Made by a program: the position numbers and the translations under genes. Below the pieces are notes generated by a model that did no database searches, had not been told where the DNA came from, and was given only the letters and a program-made list of their open reading frames with translations. A DNA stretch of 64,000 nucleotides from Oceanobacter sp. 1_MG-2023 (GTDB lineage: Bacteria > Pseudomonadota > Gammaproteobacteria > Pseudomonadales > Oceanobacteraceae): the NCBI RefSeq assembly GCF_030689025.1, contig NZ_JAUYWA010000018.1, forward strand, positions 1 to 64,000. The letters run 5' to 3'. This document shows, piece by piece, positions 35,108-44,844 of this stretch (position 1 is the stretch's first letter; every line of letters begins with the position of its first letter).

Positions 35108-36070
35108 ATGATCATCCACACACTGCAGCGAACAGCCATGCTGCTGACTTTGCTTTTGGGATTCACCAATAACACACAGGCCCTGTCCACCATCGAAGAA
35201 ATAGTGAACAGCACCAGGCTGATCGCACTTGGGGATATTCATGGCTCAGAAAAACCAGTGAATTTTCTGATTAATACACTCAAACAGCCTGCCATCGCGA
35301 ATAAAATCGACAACATCGTGGTTGAGTTTGGTAACGCCCAATATCAAGCCCTGGCCGATGACTACCTGTTGAAGGGAGTTTATGTCGCCCCGGAAACACT
35401 CCGCCAGATATGGCGCAATACACTGTACTTCATGGCCTGGCAAACACCGCAATACCAGCGGTTGATCGAATTTCTGCGCTACCATAACGCAACCCGGGCG
35501 CACAAGATTCGTCTCGTTCTGGCTGACCCCGCCTTCGATTGGGCAACCATCAGACGTGATGAATGGGAAACACTGACGGTAACGCGTGAAGACACCTACC
35601 AGAACATGGTCGAGTCCGAAGTACTGGAAAAGCATCAAACAGCGATACTGCTATTTGGTGCCTTTCATCAGCTGAAAAGGCCTCTCAAACTTCAGGGTAA
35701 GCCGGATGTTTTCAACTCGCTGGTATCCCGGCTGGTCCAGTCTGGCACCAACGTCATTACCCTTTGGCCTCACATGGGAGCCGCACTGGACACAACCCGC
35801 TACCAAGCGCCAACCCTGATTGATCTTGGGCACGACCCCTTTGGCCAACAGCGACTGAGCGACCTGTCAGACCGATTCCTGTCTGATCAACCACTGTCTT
35901 ACATCGCAGACTACTACCTTTATCAGGGAGCTGACCCCCGTGACGCCAAACCGGCTGCAAACAACACAACCGATAAAGCGTGGCATGCCGAAATGGCCAG
36001 ACGAGCCAGGTTGATTGGCGGCCGCGTGGAATCGCAAGTCAATAACTGGCTGACCCGCCATGCACATTGA
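35108..36070 (+). CDS. Secreted ChaN/Tiki-fold-like protein of unknown function
   Basis: Exported protein of about 320 residues with a Sec signal peptide at 1-26 (hydrophobic AMLLTLLLGF, then NTQALS). The mature part begins with a strand ending ALGDIHGSEKPVNFL, then NIVVEFGNAQYQALADDYL, and later AILLFGAFHQLKRP and NVITLWPHMG. The His/Glu layout recalls the erythromycin-esterase/ChaN/TraB (Tiki) superfamily, but the match is loose and I cannot name a substrate. The start is uncertain: an in-frame ATG at 35090 is also possible. It converges on the dehydrogenase gene. The 177 bases upstream are noncoding. Confidence 0.6.
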   Translation: MIIHTLQRTAMLLTLLLGFTNNTQALSTIEEIVNSTRLIALGDIHGSEKPVNFLINTLKQPAIANKIDNIVVEFGNAQYQALADDYLLKGVYVAPETLRQIWRNTLYFMAWQTPQYQRLIEFLRYHNATRAHKIRLVLADPAFDWATIRRDEWETLTVTREDTYQNMVESEVLEKHQTAILLFGAFHQLKRPLKLQGKPDVFNSLVSRLVQSGTNVITLWPHMGAALDTTRYQAPTLIDLGHDPFGQQRLSDLSDRFLSDQPLSYIADYYLYQGADPRDAKPAANNTTDKAWHAEMARRARLIGGRVESQVNNWLTRHAH

Positions 36071-36109
36071 TATGCGCATTAAATCACTCGATCAGCCACC
36101 GGCACGAAC

Positions 36110-37087
36110 TCAATAACCCTTGGCGATATCGACCAGGTTCCGCAACGGCTGACCGGCCAGCTGGCGGTAGCCGTTCTCGACCAGCTGCGCCAGCATTACC
36201 TGGCCAGAAGCCGACGATGCCATATGCGGCGTCACGATCACGCCGGCTTGATCCCAGAGAGGGTTGCCTTTCGGCAACGGCTCCTGCGCAAACACGTCCA
36301 GCACAGCAGCTCGCAAATGGCCGCTGCTCAAGGCATCGATCAGGTCTTGCTCATTCAGGTGCTCGCCGCGGCCGCAGTTCATCACTACCGCGCCCGGTGG
36401 TAATTCAGCAAACAGCGAAGCATCCAGAATCGCCTCGGTTGCCGTGGTCAGGGGCAGCAGATTAACCAGCAGGTCACAGCTGGATAAAAACGTTCCTCGC
36501 TCAGCCTCTCCTGCGTAACAATGCACTTGCTCAATCTGCTTGCGACTGCCTGCCCAGCCAGAAACAGGATAACCAAGCCCGGCCAGCCTGGCCGCGATAA
36601 ATCCCCCCAACTGCCCCAGGCCCATCACACCGATCCGCATACGACCAGCCTGGCGCTGCGGATGTAATTGCCAGATCTTGGCCTGCTGATTGCTCAAGGC
36701 CAGATCAAAATCGCGCTGATGATGCAATACACCCCATAACACATATTCCAGCATGCCTTGCTGTTGCCCTTCATCAACGACTCGGGATACGGGCAAGCCG
36801 CTGTGCATCAGTATGTCGCCCAGATGATCAACCCCTGCCGATACAGCTTGCAGCAGCTGCAACCCGGGACAACGCTGCAACAAATCCACCGGTGGATGCC
36901 AACACGCCGCCACCTGGGCATGCCGGGCAGCCGGGTCGTCCGGCGTACACACAGCAACCTGTGGATACTCTGTGGCCATCAGCGCCATCAAGCGGGCACT
37001 GAATGCCGGGTTATTGGTGGCAAACACAATGTTCAGATCAGAAGAGGAAGCAGGCGTAAGAGCGGGAGTGAGGGTGTCTGTATTCAT
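36110..37087 (-). CDS. D-2-hydroxyacid dehydrogenase (GhrA-like)
   Basis: NAD(P)-dependent dehydrogenase of 325 residues. The Rossmann motif MGLGQLGGFIAARLAGLG is in the middle, then NLLPLTTATEAILD, NCGRGEHLNEQDL and VTPHMASSA with the catalytic His. The sequence fits the glyoxylate/hydroxypyruvate reductase A branch. The start is taken at the ATG at 37087, since upstream in-frame codons include only a TTG. No metabolic partner is adjacent, so the physiological substrate is not fixed by context. Confidence 0.88.
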   Translation of the reverse strand: MNTDTLTPALTPASSSDLNIVFATNNPAFSARLMALMATEYPQVAVCTPDDPAARHAQVAACWHPPVDLLQRCPGLQLLQAVSAGVDHLGDILMHSGLPVSRVVDEGQQQGMLEYVLWGVLHHQRDFDLALSNQQAKIWQLHPQRQAGRMRIGVMGLGQLGGFIAARLAGLGYPVSGWAGSRKQIEQVHCYAGEAERGTFLSSCDLLVNLLPLTTATEAILDASLFAELPPGAVVMNCGRGEHLNEQDLIDALSSGHLRAAVLDVFAQEPLPKGNPLWDQAGVIVTPHMASSASGQVMLAQLVENGYRQLAGQPLRNLVDIAKGY

Positions 37088-37391
37088 CAGCGGCCATGAT
37101 TGTCCAAGAATTCGATTCAATCCAGCTTACGCAACTCAGTTGCGCAAACCAACCAGTGCGGATTGTTGAAGACGAAAACGGCCGAAGACAAAACAAGCAC
37201 CGCTGGCAGCACGTTTTTATTCACCAGCGGCGGGAATAACTGCAACAATTAATGGTCAACCGGTCGCATCAAGAAATGCCAACACTTCGTCGGATTGCCT
37301 CTGTTGCCAAAGACGGCTTTACTGACGGTGATAATAATAGTCCGGGCGCGACCGTCGACCCGGATCCAACCGCCACTGTGGAGAGACTCTT
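37088..37391. other. Divergent intergenic region
   Basis: About 304 bases between the divergent dehydrogenase and MBL genes. I see no gene, repeat or clear promoter. Confidence 0.4.
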
Positions 37392-38372
37392 ATGACGGAT
37401 GCACGGCAGCAGCCCGCTCAATACCCCACCCCGATACACCACCCGCACGACATCTGGCAGCTGGATGCAGAATATGTCACTCCGGGGGTCGCCAGTGTCT
37501 ATATCATCCAACAGGAAGACCGCCTGGCCATTGTCGAAACCGGTACCTGCCATACCGTTCCTCATATACTGGAGCAGATCCATCAGCTCGGCCTGACCCC
37601 AGCCCACGTCGATTATGTGATCCCGACGCATGTTCACCTCGACCATGCCGCCGGTGCCGGACACCTGATGGCCTGGTGCCCCAATGCCCAACTGGTGATT
37701 CACCCCCGCGGGGCAGCCCATATGATCGACCCCGGCAAACTGGAAGCCGGAACCCGGGCGGTGTATGGCGCCGAAAAATACGAGCAACTTTATGGCTCGC
37801 TGTTGCCGATTGCCGCAGAGCGGGTGATTCAGGCCAGCGATGGTTTCACGCTGGACTTCAACGGTCGCACCTTTACCTTTCTGGATACACAGGGTCACGC
37901 CAAGCATCACTTTTGCGTCCACGACAGCGCCAGCAACAGCATCTTCAGTGGCGACACCTTTGGTATTTCCTATCGTGCGTTCGATGCCGACGATGGCCAG
38001 AATCTACTGTTTGTAACCACCACCCCAGTGCACTTTGATCCACCCGCGCTGCGTGCCAGCATCGAACGGCTGGCAGGGCTCAAGCCCGAGCGTATTTACC
38101 TCACTCACTACGGCCCGATTGTTCCCCACGCTGACAACGTCAGCCAGTTGCTGCAATCCCTCGATGCCTTTGTTGCCATCGCCCGGCAGGAAATCGCGCC
38201 GCCCGAAGGCCGCAGCGACCGAATCCAGCAGCGCATGATGGCATACCTGCTGGCGCAGCTGGAAACAATCAACCCCGCCGCCGACCTGGATCAGGCTCGC
38301 CACTGGCTCAGCATGGACGTCAACCTCAACACCCAGGGCATTGAGGTGTGGTTGCAACGGCAGACGTCATAA
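37392..38372 (+). CDS. MBL-fold metallo-hydrolase
   Basis: Metallo-beta-lactamase-fold hydrolase of 326 residues. The zinc motif THVHLDHAAG supplies His80, His82, Asp84 and His85; a later His is in TQGHAKHH and an Asp in FSGDTFG, with LTHYG near 240 completing the site. There is no signal peptide, so it is cytoplasmic. The substrate class is unknown; related single-domain enzymes include thioesterases, phosphodiesterases and quorum-signal hydrolases. It converges with the GST gene. Confidence 0.88.
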   Translation: MTDARQQPAQYPTPIHHPHDIWQLDAEYVTPGVASVYIIQQEDRLAIVETGTCHTVPHILEQIHQLGLTPAHVDYVIPTHVHLDHAAGAGHLMAWCPNAQLVIHPRGAAHMIDPGKLEAGTRAVYGAEKYEQLYGSLLPIAAERVIQASDGFTLDFNGRTFTFLDTQGHAKHHFCVHDSASNSIFSGDTFGISYRAFDADDGQNLLFVTTTPVHFDPPALRASIERLAGLKPERIYLTHYGPIVPHADNVSQLLQSLDAFVAIARQEIAPPEGRSDRIQQRMMAYLLAQLETINPAADLDQARHWLSMDVNLNTQGIEVWLQRQTS

Positions 38373-38420
38373 CCGCTGGCGCTCCGGAGATGCTTGCCGA
38401 GCGCGCGACGACGGAGCGTA

Positions 38421-39071
38421 TCAACCCTGTTGCAGGATTTTTGCCGTATCGCGCTCCCGCACGTTATCCAGATAACGGCGACAGGCGCTATCCGGGGCCA
38501 GCAACACCCCCTGTTCATCCAACGGTGGCACATTGACAAGATAATCCAGAAACGGCGTCAGCAAGCTGTCGGCCATGCTGTACTGCTCACCGGCAATCCA
38601 GCGTGACGCCGCTAGCTGGCGCTCGATCACTGCCAGAAACTCACGGACTCGCGGCAGATTACCCCGTATCACATCCAGACGCGGCCGGCCGTTGTCACCC
38701 TGGGGAAACACCAGCTCCAGCATAAAGCCGTCCATGGTGTAGAGCCGTCCATAAATCGCGATCGCTCCGGTCCAGCGCAGCACCGTCGCCCGCTGCTGGC
38801 TCGACAACGCCGCCAGGCGCCCAGAAGCACCAGCCAGATCATCCAGATAGGTACAAATAGCCGTTACTTCCGGCAGACTGAAATCGCCGTCCAGCAAGAT
38901 CGGGAATTTCCCAAACGGATTGAGCGCCAGATGATCCGGGGAATACGGGGCAATCGGGTTGCCCGCCGGGGCCATGCCAAATGCCAGCGGCAATCCCAGT
39001 TCATGGGCATACAAACGAACCGCACGAACATACGGACTGATGGCCGGACCAAAAAGATACAATGAACTCAT
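38421..39071 (-). CDS. Glutathione S-transferase family protein
   Basis: GST-fold protein of 216 residues. The thioredoxin-like N domain (LYLFGPAISPYVRAVRLYAHELGL, then NPFGKFPILLDGDFSLPEV with the cis-Pro and the glutathione Ser/Glu region) is followed by an all-helical C domain containing EQYSMADSLLTPFLDYL. The substrate is unknown. Class assignment would need a search. Confidence 0.9.
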   Translation of the reverse strand: MSSLYLFGPAISPYVRAVRLYAHELGLPLAFGMAPAGNPIAPYSPDHLALNPFGKFPILLDGDFSLPEVTAICTYLDDLAGASGRLAALSSQQRATVLRWTGAIAIYGRLYTMDGFMLELVFPQGDNGRPRLDVIRGNLPRVREFLAVIERQLAASRWIAGEQYSMADSLLTPFLDYLVNVPPLDEQGVLLAPDSACRRYLDNVRERDTAKILQQG

Positions 39072-39205
39072 ATTAAAAGACTCCGCAGCAAAAATGGGCC
39101 ATTCCTGATTCTAAGATGGCCTGACGCACTGTATGCCGCCCAACAATATGTTCAACAACATATTCTGGCAAACCGGCACGATGGCCTGGAATAAAGGCCA
39201 CAAAA

Positions 39206-39237
39206 AAACAGCCACTGTATTACAACAGTGGCTGTTT
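39206..39237 (-). terminator. Terminator of ahpF
   Basis: A 13-bp stem, AAACAGCCACTGT / ACAGTGGCTGTTT, with a 6-base loop and a T-rich minus-strand tail lies 36 bases past the ahpF stop. Confidence 0.88.
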
Positions 39238-39272
39238 GTTTTCTGCTACTGACCGGCCACTGATGGCCTGAA

Positions 39273-40835
39273 TCAGTTCCGGATCAGGTAATCAAACGCT
39301 CCCAGTGCGGCGGTGGCCCCGGCACCCATGGAGATGATGATCTGCTTGAACGGCACCGTGGTAACGTCACCGGCCGCCAATATACCAGGCACGCTGGTCT
39401 GGCCTTTGGCGTCAATCACGATCTCACCCCGGTTACTCAGTTCCAAAGTGCCTTGCAGAAATTCGCTGTTGGGCACCAGACCAATCTGGACGAAGATACC
39501 GGCCACTGCCAGATCGTGCATCTCGCCGCTGACGCGATCCTTGTATTTCAGGCCTGTCGCCTTGCTGCCATCACCGACCACTTCAGTGGTCATGGCGTTT
39601 TTGATGATGGTAACGTTCGGCAGGGATTCTGCTTTTTTCACCAGCACGGCGTCGGCACGCAGGGTGTCGCCAAATTCCAGTACGGTTACGTGTTCAACGA
39701 TCCCTGCCAGGTCAATCGCGGCTTCGATACCGGAGTTACCACCACCAATAACGGCAGTTGGCTTGCCTTTGAACAGCGGGCCGTCACAGTGTGGGCAGAA
39801 GGCCACCCCTTTGGTTTTGTACTGCTCTTCACCTGGTACGTTCATTTCTCTCCAGCGTGCACCAGTCGCCAGAATCACGGCTTTGCTGGTCAGGATGGCA
39901 CCGTTTTCCAGTTCAACCTGTTTCAGTGTCTGGCCGTCGACTTCGATCTCACGAATCGCTTTGGCACGCTGGTTGGTCATCACATCGATATCGTAATCCT
40001 TGACGTGCTCTTCCAGGCCAGCCACCAATTTCGGGCCATCGGTGGCTTTTACCGAGATAAAGTTTTCGATCGCCAGTGTGTCCATGACTTGCCCGCCAAA
40101 ACGTTCAGCCACAATACCGGTGCGGATGCCTTTACGGGCAGTGTAAATCGCCGCTGAAGCACCCGCAGGGCCACCACCGACCACCAGCACGTCGAACTGT
40201 TCCTTGGCGGAAATTTCGGCGGCTTTTTTGGCATCGGCGTCATCGTCCACCTTGTTGAGGATCTCTTCCAGCGTCATGCGACCGTTGCCGAAAGGTTCGC
40301 CGTTCAGCATCAAAGTTGGTACCGCCATGATACCCACGGTTTCCACTTCTTGCGGGAACACACCACCGTCGATCATGGTGGCACGCACGTTCGGGTTCAG
40401 TACCGCCATCAGGTTGATGGCCTGGACGACATCCGGGCAGTTGTGGCAAGACAAGGATATGTACACTTCAAAGTCCAGTGGCTTGTTCAGGCCTTTGACT
40501 TGCTCCAGCAACTCAGGTGCCGCCTTGCTTGGGTGACCGCCCGCTTGCAGCAGCGCCAGTACCAGTGAAGTGAACTCGTGCCCCATTGGCACACCGGCAA
40601 AGGTGACTCGGGCCGCTTCGCCTTCCGGGCCAACCGTCATGCGTGGTGTACGACCACTGTCACCAGAGACGATTTTCAGGGCAACCTTGTCGGACAGGTC
40701 GGCAATATCACGGCCCAAGCTTTCCAGCTCGATGGATTTGTCGTTGCCTTCTTTGGTGTAGACAGTCAGCTCAATCGGACGAACGATGTTTTGGAGATAA
40801 GCGCCCAATTGCTGTTTCATGTTTGCGTCAAGCAT
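39273..40835 (-). CDS. ahpF: Alkyl hydroperoxide reductase subunit F
   Basis: NADH-dependent flavoprotein disulfide reductase of 520 residues that recycles AhpC. The N-terminal double-thioredoxin domain has a CxxC at Cys130/Cys133 (SCHNCPD); the FAD motif VVGGGPAGA is at about 218-226, and the second redox CxxC at Cys347/Cys350 (FCPHCDG). Both disulfides match E. coli AhpF. The start at 40835 follows AAGGAAA. Unusually ahpC is a separate upstream unit on the same strand with its own terminator, rather than directly coupled to ahpF. Confidence 0.96.
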   Translation of the reverse strand: MLDANMKQQLGAYLQNIVRPIELTVYTKEGNDKSIELESLGRDIADLSDKVALKIVSGDSGRTPRMTVGPEGEAARVTFAGVPMGHEFTSLVLALLQAGGHPSKAAPELLEQVKGLNKPLDFEVYISLSCHNCPDVVQAINLMAVLNPNVRATMIDGGVFPQEVETVGIMAVPTLMLNGEPFGNGRMTLEEILNKVDDDADAKKAAEISAKEQFDVLVVGGGPAGASAAIYTARKGIRTGIVAERFGGQVMDTLAIENFISVKATDGPKLVAGLEEHVKDYDIDVMTNQRAKAIREIEVDGQTLKQVELENGAILTSKAVILATGARWREMNVPGEEQYKTKGVAFCPHCDGPLFKGKPTAVIGGGNSGIEAAIDLAGIVEHVTVLEFGDTLRADAVLVKKAESLPNVTIIKNAMTTEVVGDGSKATGLKYKDRVSGEMHDLAVAGIFVQIGLVPNSEFLQGTLELSNRGEIVIDAKGQTSVPGILAAGDVTTVPFKQIIISMGAGATAALGAFDYLIRN

Positions 40836-40955
40836 GATGGTTTCCTTATTTCGTTGATTTCGTTCAGGCTGCTGCAACGACGGCATGAACGCCTTTATTC
40901 AAGATACGAGACTATGATAGCCCTGCCCCTATGATTATATAAATCAATCTTTTCT

Positions 40956-40970
40956 AACTATTCGATAGTT
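40956..40970. promoter_or_regulatory. Dyad AACTAT-TCG-ATAGTT upstream of ahpF
   Basis: Perfect 6-bp arms around TCG. It contains the CTAT/ATAG words found in OxyR sites, but the four-word spacing is not complete, so an OxyR link is only suggestive. Confidence 0.3.
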
Positions 40971-41126
40971 TAAAGCTAAAAATAAAAACAAAAAATATCT
41001 GATTGTCATTGTGTCCCTGGACTGACAGACCTCGCTTGAGTCGTATCAATGTCCGGCCGGGTTAGTGGCTGACAGGGTTGTTTGTAGAGCTGTTACTGCT
41101 CTGGTTTTACTGTGGCTACAAACGCA

Positions 41127-41154
41127 AACAGCCCCGTCTGAAGACGAGGCTGTT
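41127..41154 (-). terminator. Terminator of ahpC
   Basis: The stem AACAGCCCCGTCT / AGACGAGGCTGTT (one mismatch) lies about 60 bases past the ahpC stop codon. Confidence 0.75.
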
Positions 41155-41211
41155 CACAACAGTGGAGCAGCCGCGGATGCTCCCTTTTATCTTATCTGCC
41201 CAAAATTCAGA

Positions 41212-41769
41212 TCAGATTTTGCCAACCAGATCCAGTGAAGGAGCCAGTGTGGCTTCGCCTTCTTTCCACTTGGCCGGGCAAACTTCACCTGGGTGAGCCG
41301 CGACGTATTGAGCCGCTTTGATTTTGCGCATCAGGTCGTCGGCATCACGGCCAATACCTTCAGCGGTCACTTCCATGGCTTGAATCACACCTTCTGGATC
41401 GATCAGGAAAGTGGCACGGTCTGCCAGGCCTTGACCTTCACGCAGTACACCGAAGTTGCTGGTGATAGTGGCCGTCTGGTCGCCTACCATGTAGTAGTTG
41501 ATGGTGCCAATCGCATCTGAAGTGTCGTGCCATGCTTTGTGGCAGAAGTGGGTATCCGTCGAAACAGAGAACACTTCAACACCCATGGATTGCAGTTCTT
41601 CGTATTTGCTGCCCAGGTCTTCCAGTTCAGTCGGGCAAACAAAGGTGAAGTCAGCTGGGTAGAAGAAAAAGACAGCCCATTTACCCAGAACGTCGGCTTC
41701 GGTGATGTCGACGAATTCGCCTTGTTTAAAGGCAGTAGCAGAGAATGGTTTGATAGCAGTATTGATCAT
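41212..41769 (-). CDS. ahpC: Alkyl hydroperoxide reductase subunit C (peroxiredoxin)
   Basis: Typical 2-Cys peroxiredoxin of 185 residues. The peroxidatic Cys45 sits in [13 protein letters not shown], and the resolving Cys164 in [15 protein letters not shown] near the C-terminus. It reduces hydroperoxides and is recycled by AhpF, encoded just downstream. I take the ATG at 41769, preceded by GGAGTG; a GTG at 41778 would add three residues. It has its own terminator before ahpF. Confidence 0.97.
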   Translation of the reverse strand: MINTAIKPFSATAFKQGEFVDITEADVLGKWAVFFFYPADFTFVCPTELEDLGSKYEELQSMGVEVFSVSTDTHFCHKAWHDTSDAIGTINYYMVGDQTATITSNFGVLREGQGLADRATFLIDPEGVIQAMEVTAEGIGRDADDLMRKIKAAQYVAAHPGEVCPAKWKEGEATLAPSLDLVGKI

Positions 41770-41864
41770 AGTGGTCACTCCAGTGAGTTTGAGTCAGAGA
41801 ATATATCCGGGAACGAGATCTATAATGCGCCGCTCCACGCCATAGGTTAAATTAATCTTTTTAA

Positions 41865-41874
41865 ATAGGCCTAT
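41865..41874. promoter_or_regulatory. Palindrome ATAGGCCTAT upstream of ahpC
   Basis: A perfect 10-bp palindrome, followed by further ATAG and CTAT words up to about 41903, lies 96 bases upstream of the ahpC start. It is compatible with an OxyR-type region, but the exact OxyR spacing is not met. Confidence 0.3.
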
Positions 41875-42035
41875 AGCCAATAGCCATCGAACGATATCGC
41901 TATTGAGACGAGCCGAATGAAAGCCAGCAGGCAGCCGGCTGGCTTAACTCGAACACAATTGTGAGTCAGGTAAAGGCAGGCCCAGACCAGACACGACCGA
42001 CGCTTACGGTAATGTCTGGCCATCCGGGCAAGAAA

Positions 42036-43295
42036 TCAATGAATCAGATCAGCAATATGCCTGAACCAGGCCAGATATTGCGGATACCCCCCCGCACAGA
42101 CAAAATTAACCTGCAGCGGATCGGCCGGATCACTCAAGCCCGCCACTGCTTGCCAGTACGACTCATGATCAGCCGGGTGCTGCTGCAGGGCGTCAACATC
42201 CACACTCGGGCGAATCACCTCACCGCCACTGCTATCGACCAGCAAGACTACGTTATCGGATTCGAACTGACGGCCGAGATCCTGTACCAGGGTCAGGAAG
42301 CCCCGGTCACTGCCACCCCGTTGCCATTCATCCCCCACCCGATGGGAGGTGATGGTGTCACCCACGCCGATAATGCGGGGCATCTGGGCCGGATCAAACG
42401 CTTCCCTGGATAAAGCCAGCAGTGCGGCATGGGAGCCTGGTGCGCTACGGGCGCTGAAATCTTCTCCCAGTGGATACACCCCGGTTTTGGCAGCGTAATA
42501 CTGATTCAGCAATACCAGCACCCCGGACTCCTTTACTGCACCGGTCAGCATGAACTGGAAATCCGTGGTTCCCCAGCTGTTACCATCGGCCGGTTTAATC
42601 CGCTCTTGCCCGGTTACCGGATCAGTTCCCAGGTTTGGGGCATAGTGGATAAAGAAAGAATCACCCATGCCTTGTGCTTGCGCCTCTAGCAGCAATTTGG
42701 CCATAAAAGACTGCAAATCGTGTTGCAGCCGCGTCACGCTACTGACCGAACCGAGTACGGCACATAACAGGTTGGCATTAATCGTCGGCGAAGCGCGGTT
42801 ATCCAGCACGACGGCGTCTGCCAGCAAGTGGATGTTTTCCTTGGCGAGGTTGTAGGGAGTATTGCCCAGTAAATTGATCAGAAAATAGCGGGCTTTCACT
42901 GGTATTTGCAGCAAGAAGGCCATTTCTGCCGAGCTGACACCGGGGTGAGTGACTTTGCCAAAGCGATCCTGTAACTGGACGCCACCGGCACCCAGGCCTG
43001 GCAAATACAAACCTTGCTGCTTGGCTGTTGAGTCTCCTAACGCCCGATCAACAATCGGATTGACCCCTCGTTTGCCGATGTGTTCACCATTAGTGAGCAC
43101 GTAGAAATGCCCGGCCTGTTGTCGTACAGCCTGGATATAATCAGGATCCATCGTGCGGCTCAGCGGGTCGTTAACCAACCCCATACACACACCGTCCAGA
43201 TCCTGAATGATCAGATAATCGCGTTCTGCCGCCAGGGCATCAGCGAGCGGAGAAGTATCGGTGTGCCATTGATACGAAGAAAGATCCGGGGACAT
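42036..43295 (-). CDS. Putative glucosylglycerol 3-phosphatase (StpA/GgpP-like)
   Basis: HAD-type phosphatase of 419 residues. The aspartate nucleophile motif QDLDGVCMGLVNDPLSR is at about 31-47 (Asp32 and Asp34). The overall length and this opening resemble cyanobacterial StpA, which dephosphorylates glucosylglycerol phosphate to the compatible solute glucosylglycerol. The gene for the partner synthase (ggpS) is not in the window. A neighbouring MscS channel gene on the same strand fits an osmotic theme. The assignment is from remembered motifs and could be a related sugar-phosphatase. The start follows GGAG. Confidence 0.65.
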   Translation of the reverse strand: MSPDLSSYQWHTDTSPLADALAAERDYLIIQDLDGVCMGLVNDPLSRTMDPDYIQAVRQQAGHFYVLTNGEHIGKRGVNPIVDRALGDSTAKQQGLYLPGLGAGGVQLQDRFGKVTHPGVSSAEMAFLLQIPVKARYFLINLLGNTPYNLAKENIHLLADAVVLDNRASPTINANLLCAVLGSVSSVTRLQHDLQSFMAKLLLEAQAQGMGDSFFIHYAPNLGTDPVTGQERIKPADGNSWGTTDFQFMLTGAVKESGVLVLLNQYYAAKTGVYPLGEDFSARSAPGSHAALLALSREAFDPAQMPRIIGVGDTITSHRVGDEWQRGGSDRGFLTLVQDLGRQFESDNVVLLVDSSGGEVIRPSVDVDALQQHPADHESYWQAVAGLSDPADPLQVNFVCAGGYPQYLAWFRHIADLIH

Positions 43296-43387
43296 ACAGG
43301 CTCCATCGTTGCTGGTTTTTCAGACAACGACCATACCATTCCTGATCTGCTTTGGCTCTGCTGCGACCAGAGCCAGACCAGTCTTGA

Positions 43388-44503
43388 TCAGACGCGGGAG
43401 GCCGCGCCATCGTTCGCCATGGCCGCCGCCGGCGGCATGGACTCCAGATGCAAGGTGCGTGTCGGGAAGGCACAGTCAGCTCCTTCAGCATGGATGATAC
43501 GGATCATCTCCAGCATCACCGCCTGCTTGACCTTGTGGTAGGTGCTCCAGTCGGTGGTTTTGGTAAAACAGTACACAAAGAAATCCAGACTGGAGGCACC
43601 AAAACTGTTGAAGTTCACCATGATCATTTGATCGGTATCGATATCCGGATGTGCTCGTAACATGGTATCGATCTTGTGCAACACATTATCCAGCAAGTGG
43701 GAGTCCTGATAACGCAAGCCGATGGTTTCATAGATACGGCGATTCAGCATCCGTGACGGGTTTTCCACCGCAATACTGGTAAATACCGAGTTAGGTACAT
43801 ACAAGGGGCGTTTGTCGAAGGTGCGAATACAGGTAACCCGGAAGCCGATGTGCTCCACCGTACCTTCAATATTGCGATCCGGGGAACGGATCCAGTCTCC
43901 TACTTTGAAGGGGCGATCCATATACACCACGATCGAACCAAAAAAGTTAGCCAGCAAGTCCTTGGCCGCCAGGCCAACCACCAGCCCGCCGACCCCACCA
44001 AACGCCAGCAAGCCAGAAATGGTAATCCCCAGCGACTGGAATACCGGCATCATGATCAATATCGTGACGGCGACCTTGGCCAGCTTGCCGACCAGCTGAA
44101 TCGTGGTTGGATCAGCTCCCCGTACAATCTGCCGCTGCTCTACCTGGTTAATCAGCCGCCAGATTCCCCAGGCCACCAGGATAATCAACGACAGCTGCCG
44201 CACCACCGGCACGCTGGTCATGACATCCAGCTGAAAATTACGGGTAGTAATATCGGCCACCCAGGTGGCGCCAATGGCAATAATGATCCAGTTCACCGGC
44301 ACCGCAATGGCATTCAGCAGCACATCATCCCACTGATTATTACTATGAGCTGCCAGCCGAGCCAGACGCTTGCGCACAATACGCCAGACAAAAGCAGCCA
44401 CCACCATAATCGTCAGGGCAATTGAGACATCCCAGAACCAGTCATAATTCTGGCTGACCAGGTCATGCCACCAATCTGGCAGTGTAAAAACGAAATCGGA
44501 CAT
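43388..44503 (-). CDS. MscS-family mechanosensitive channel
   Basis: Membrane channel of 371 residues. N-terminal TM helices are followed by the pore helix region ISGLLAFGGVGGLVVGLAAKDLLANFFGS (glycine/alanine packed, about 160-190) and the beta domain YMDRPFKVGDWIR. This is the MscS core with a longer N-terminus, like the YnaI/YbdG type. It opens on membrane tension to release solutes in osmotic downshock. I take the ATG at 44503 with AAGGAT upstream. The sugar-glycerol phosphatase follows on the same strand 92 bases later. Confidence 0.9.
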   Translation of the reverse strand: MSDFVFTLPDWWHDLVSQNYDWFWDVSIALTIMVVAAFVWRIVRKRLARLAAHSNNQWDDVLLNAIAVPVNWIIIAIGATWVADITTRNFQLDVMTSVPVVRQLSLIILVAWGIWRLINQVEQRQIVRGADPTTIQLVGKLAKVAVTILIMMPVFQSLGITISGLLAFGGVGGLVVGLAAKDLLANFFGSIVVYMDRPFKVGDWIRSPDRNIEGTVEHIGFRVTCIRTFDKRPLYVPNSVFTSIAVENPSRMLNRRIYETIGLRYQDSHLLDNVLHKIDTMLRAHPDIDTDQMIMVNFNSFGASSLDFFVYCFTKTTDWSTYHKVKQAVMLEMIRIIHAEGADCAFPTRTLHLESMPPAAAMANDGAASRV

Positions 44504-44844
44504 AAATCGATCCTTGGCAACAGCAAACGCAACGGAAGTAATAAGCACAAGATCGAGAGAGTAGGGAAAAACCATGAAAGTAACAATTCACTGGTGGAAT
44601 CCATGGCAGATATTCAGTCGCAGTGATGCCGATATGGTGGCCAATACATGGCTTTATTCCGGTTTGAGCGCAGAGTCGGTGCTACTATCGCCTCAACCGA
44701 ACATGAATCCGCTTGATTTATGCAACTTGTATTGAGTCTTACACAACCTTGTTCCATAAAAATACATTACCGATCAGCCATATAGCTGATACCCTCCCCG
44801 GCCTCTTGTTCCTGATCCTGTTTTCATCTCAAGGTAGTCATTTC

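Larger units (their letters stand above)
40836..41211. other. Intergenic region between ahpC and ahpF
   Basis: About 376 bases holding the ahpF promoter side (AT-rich, 40920-41000), the 15-bp dyad at 40956-40970 and the ahpC terminator. I see no gene. Confidence 0.5.
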
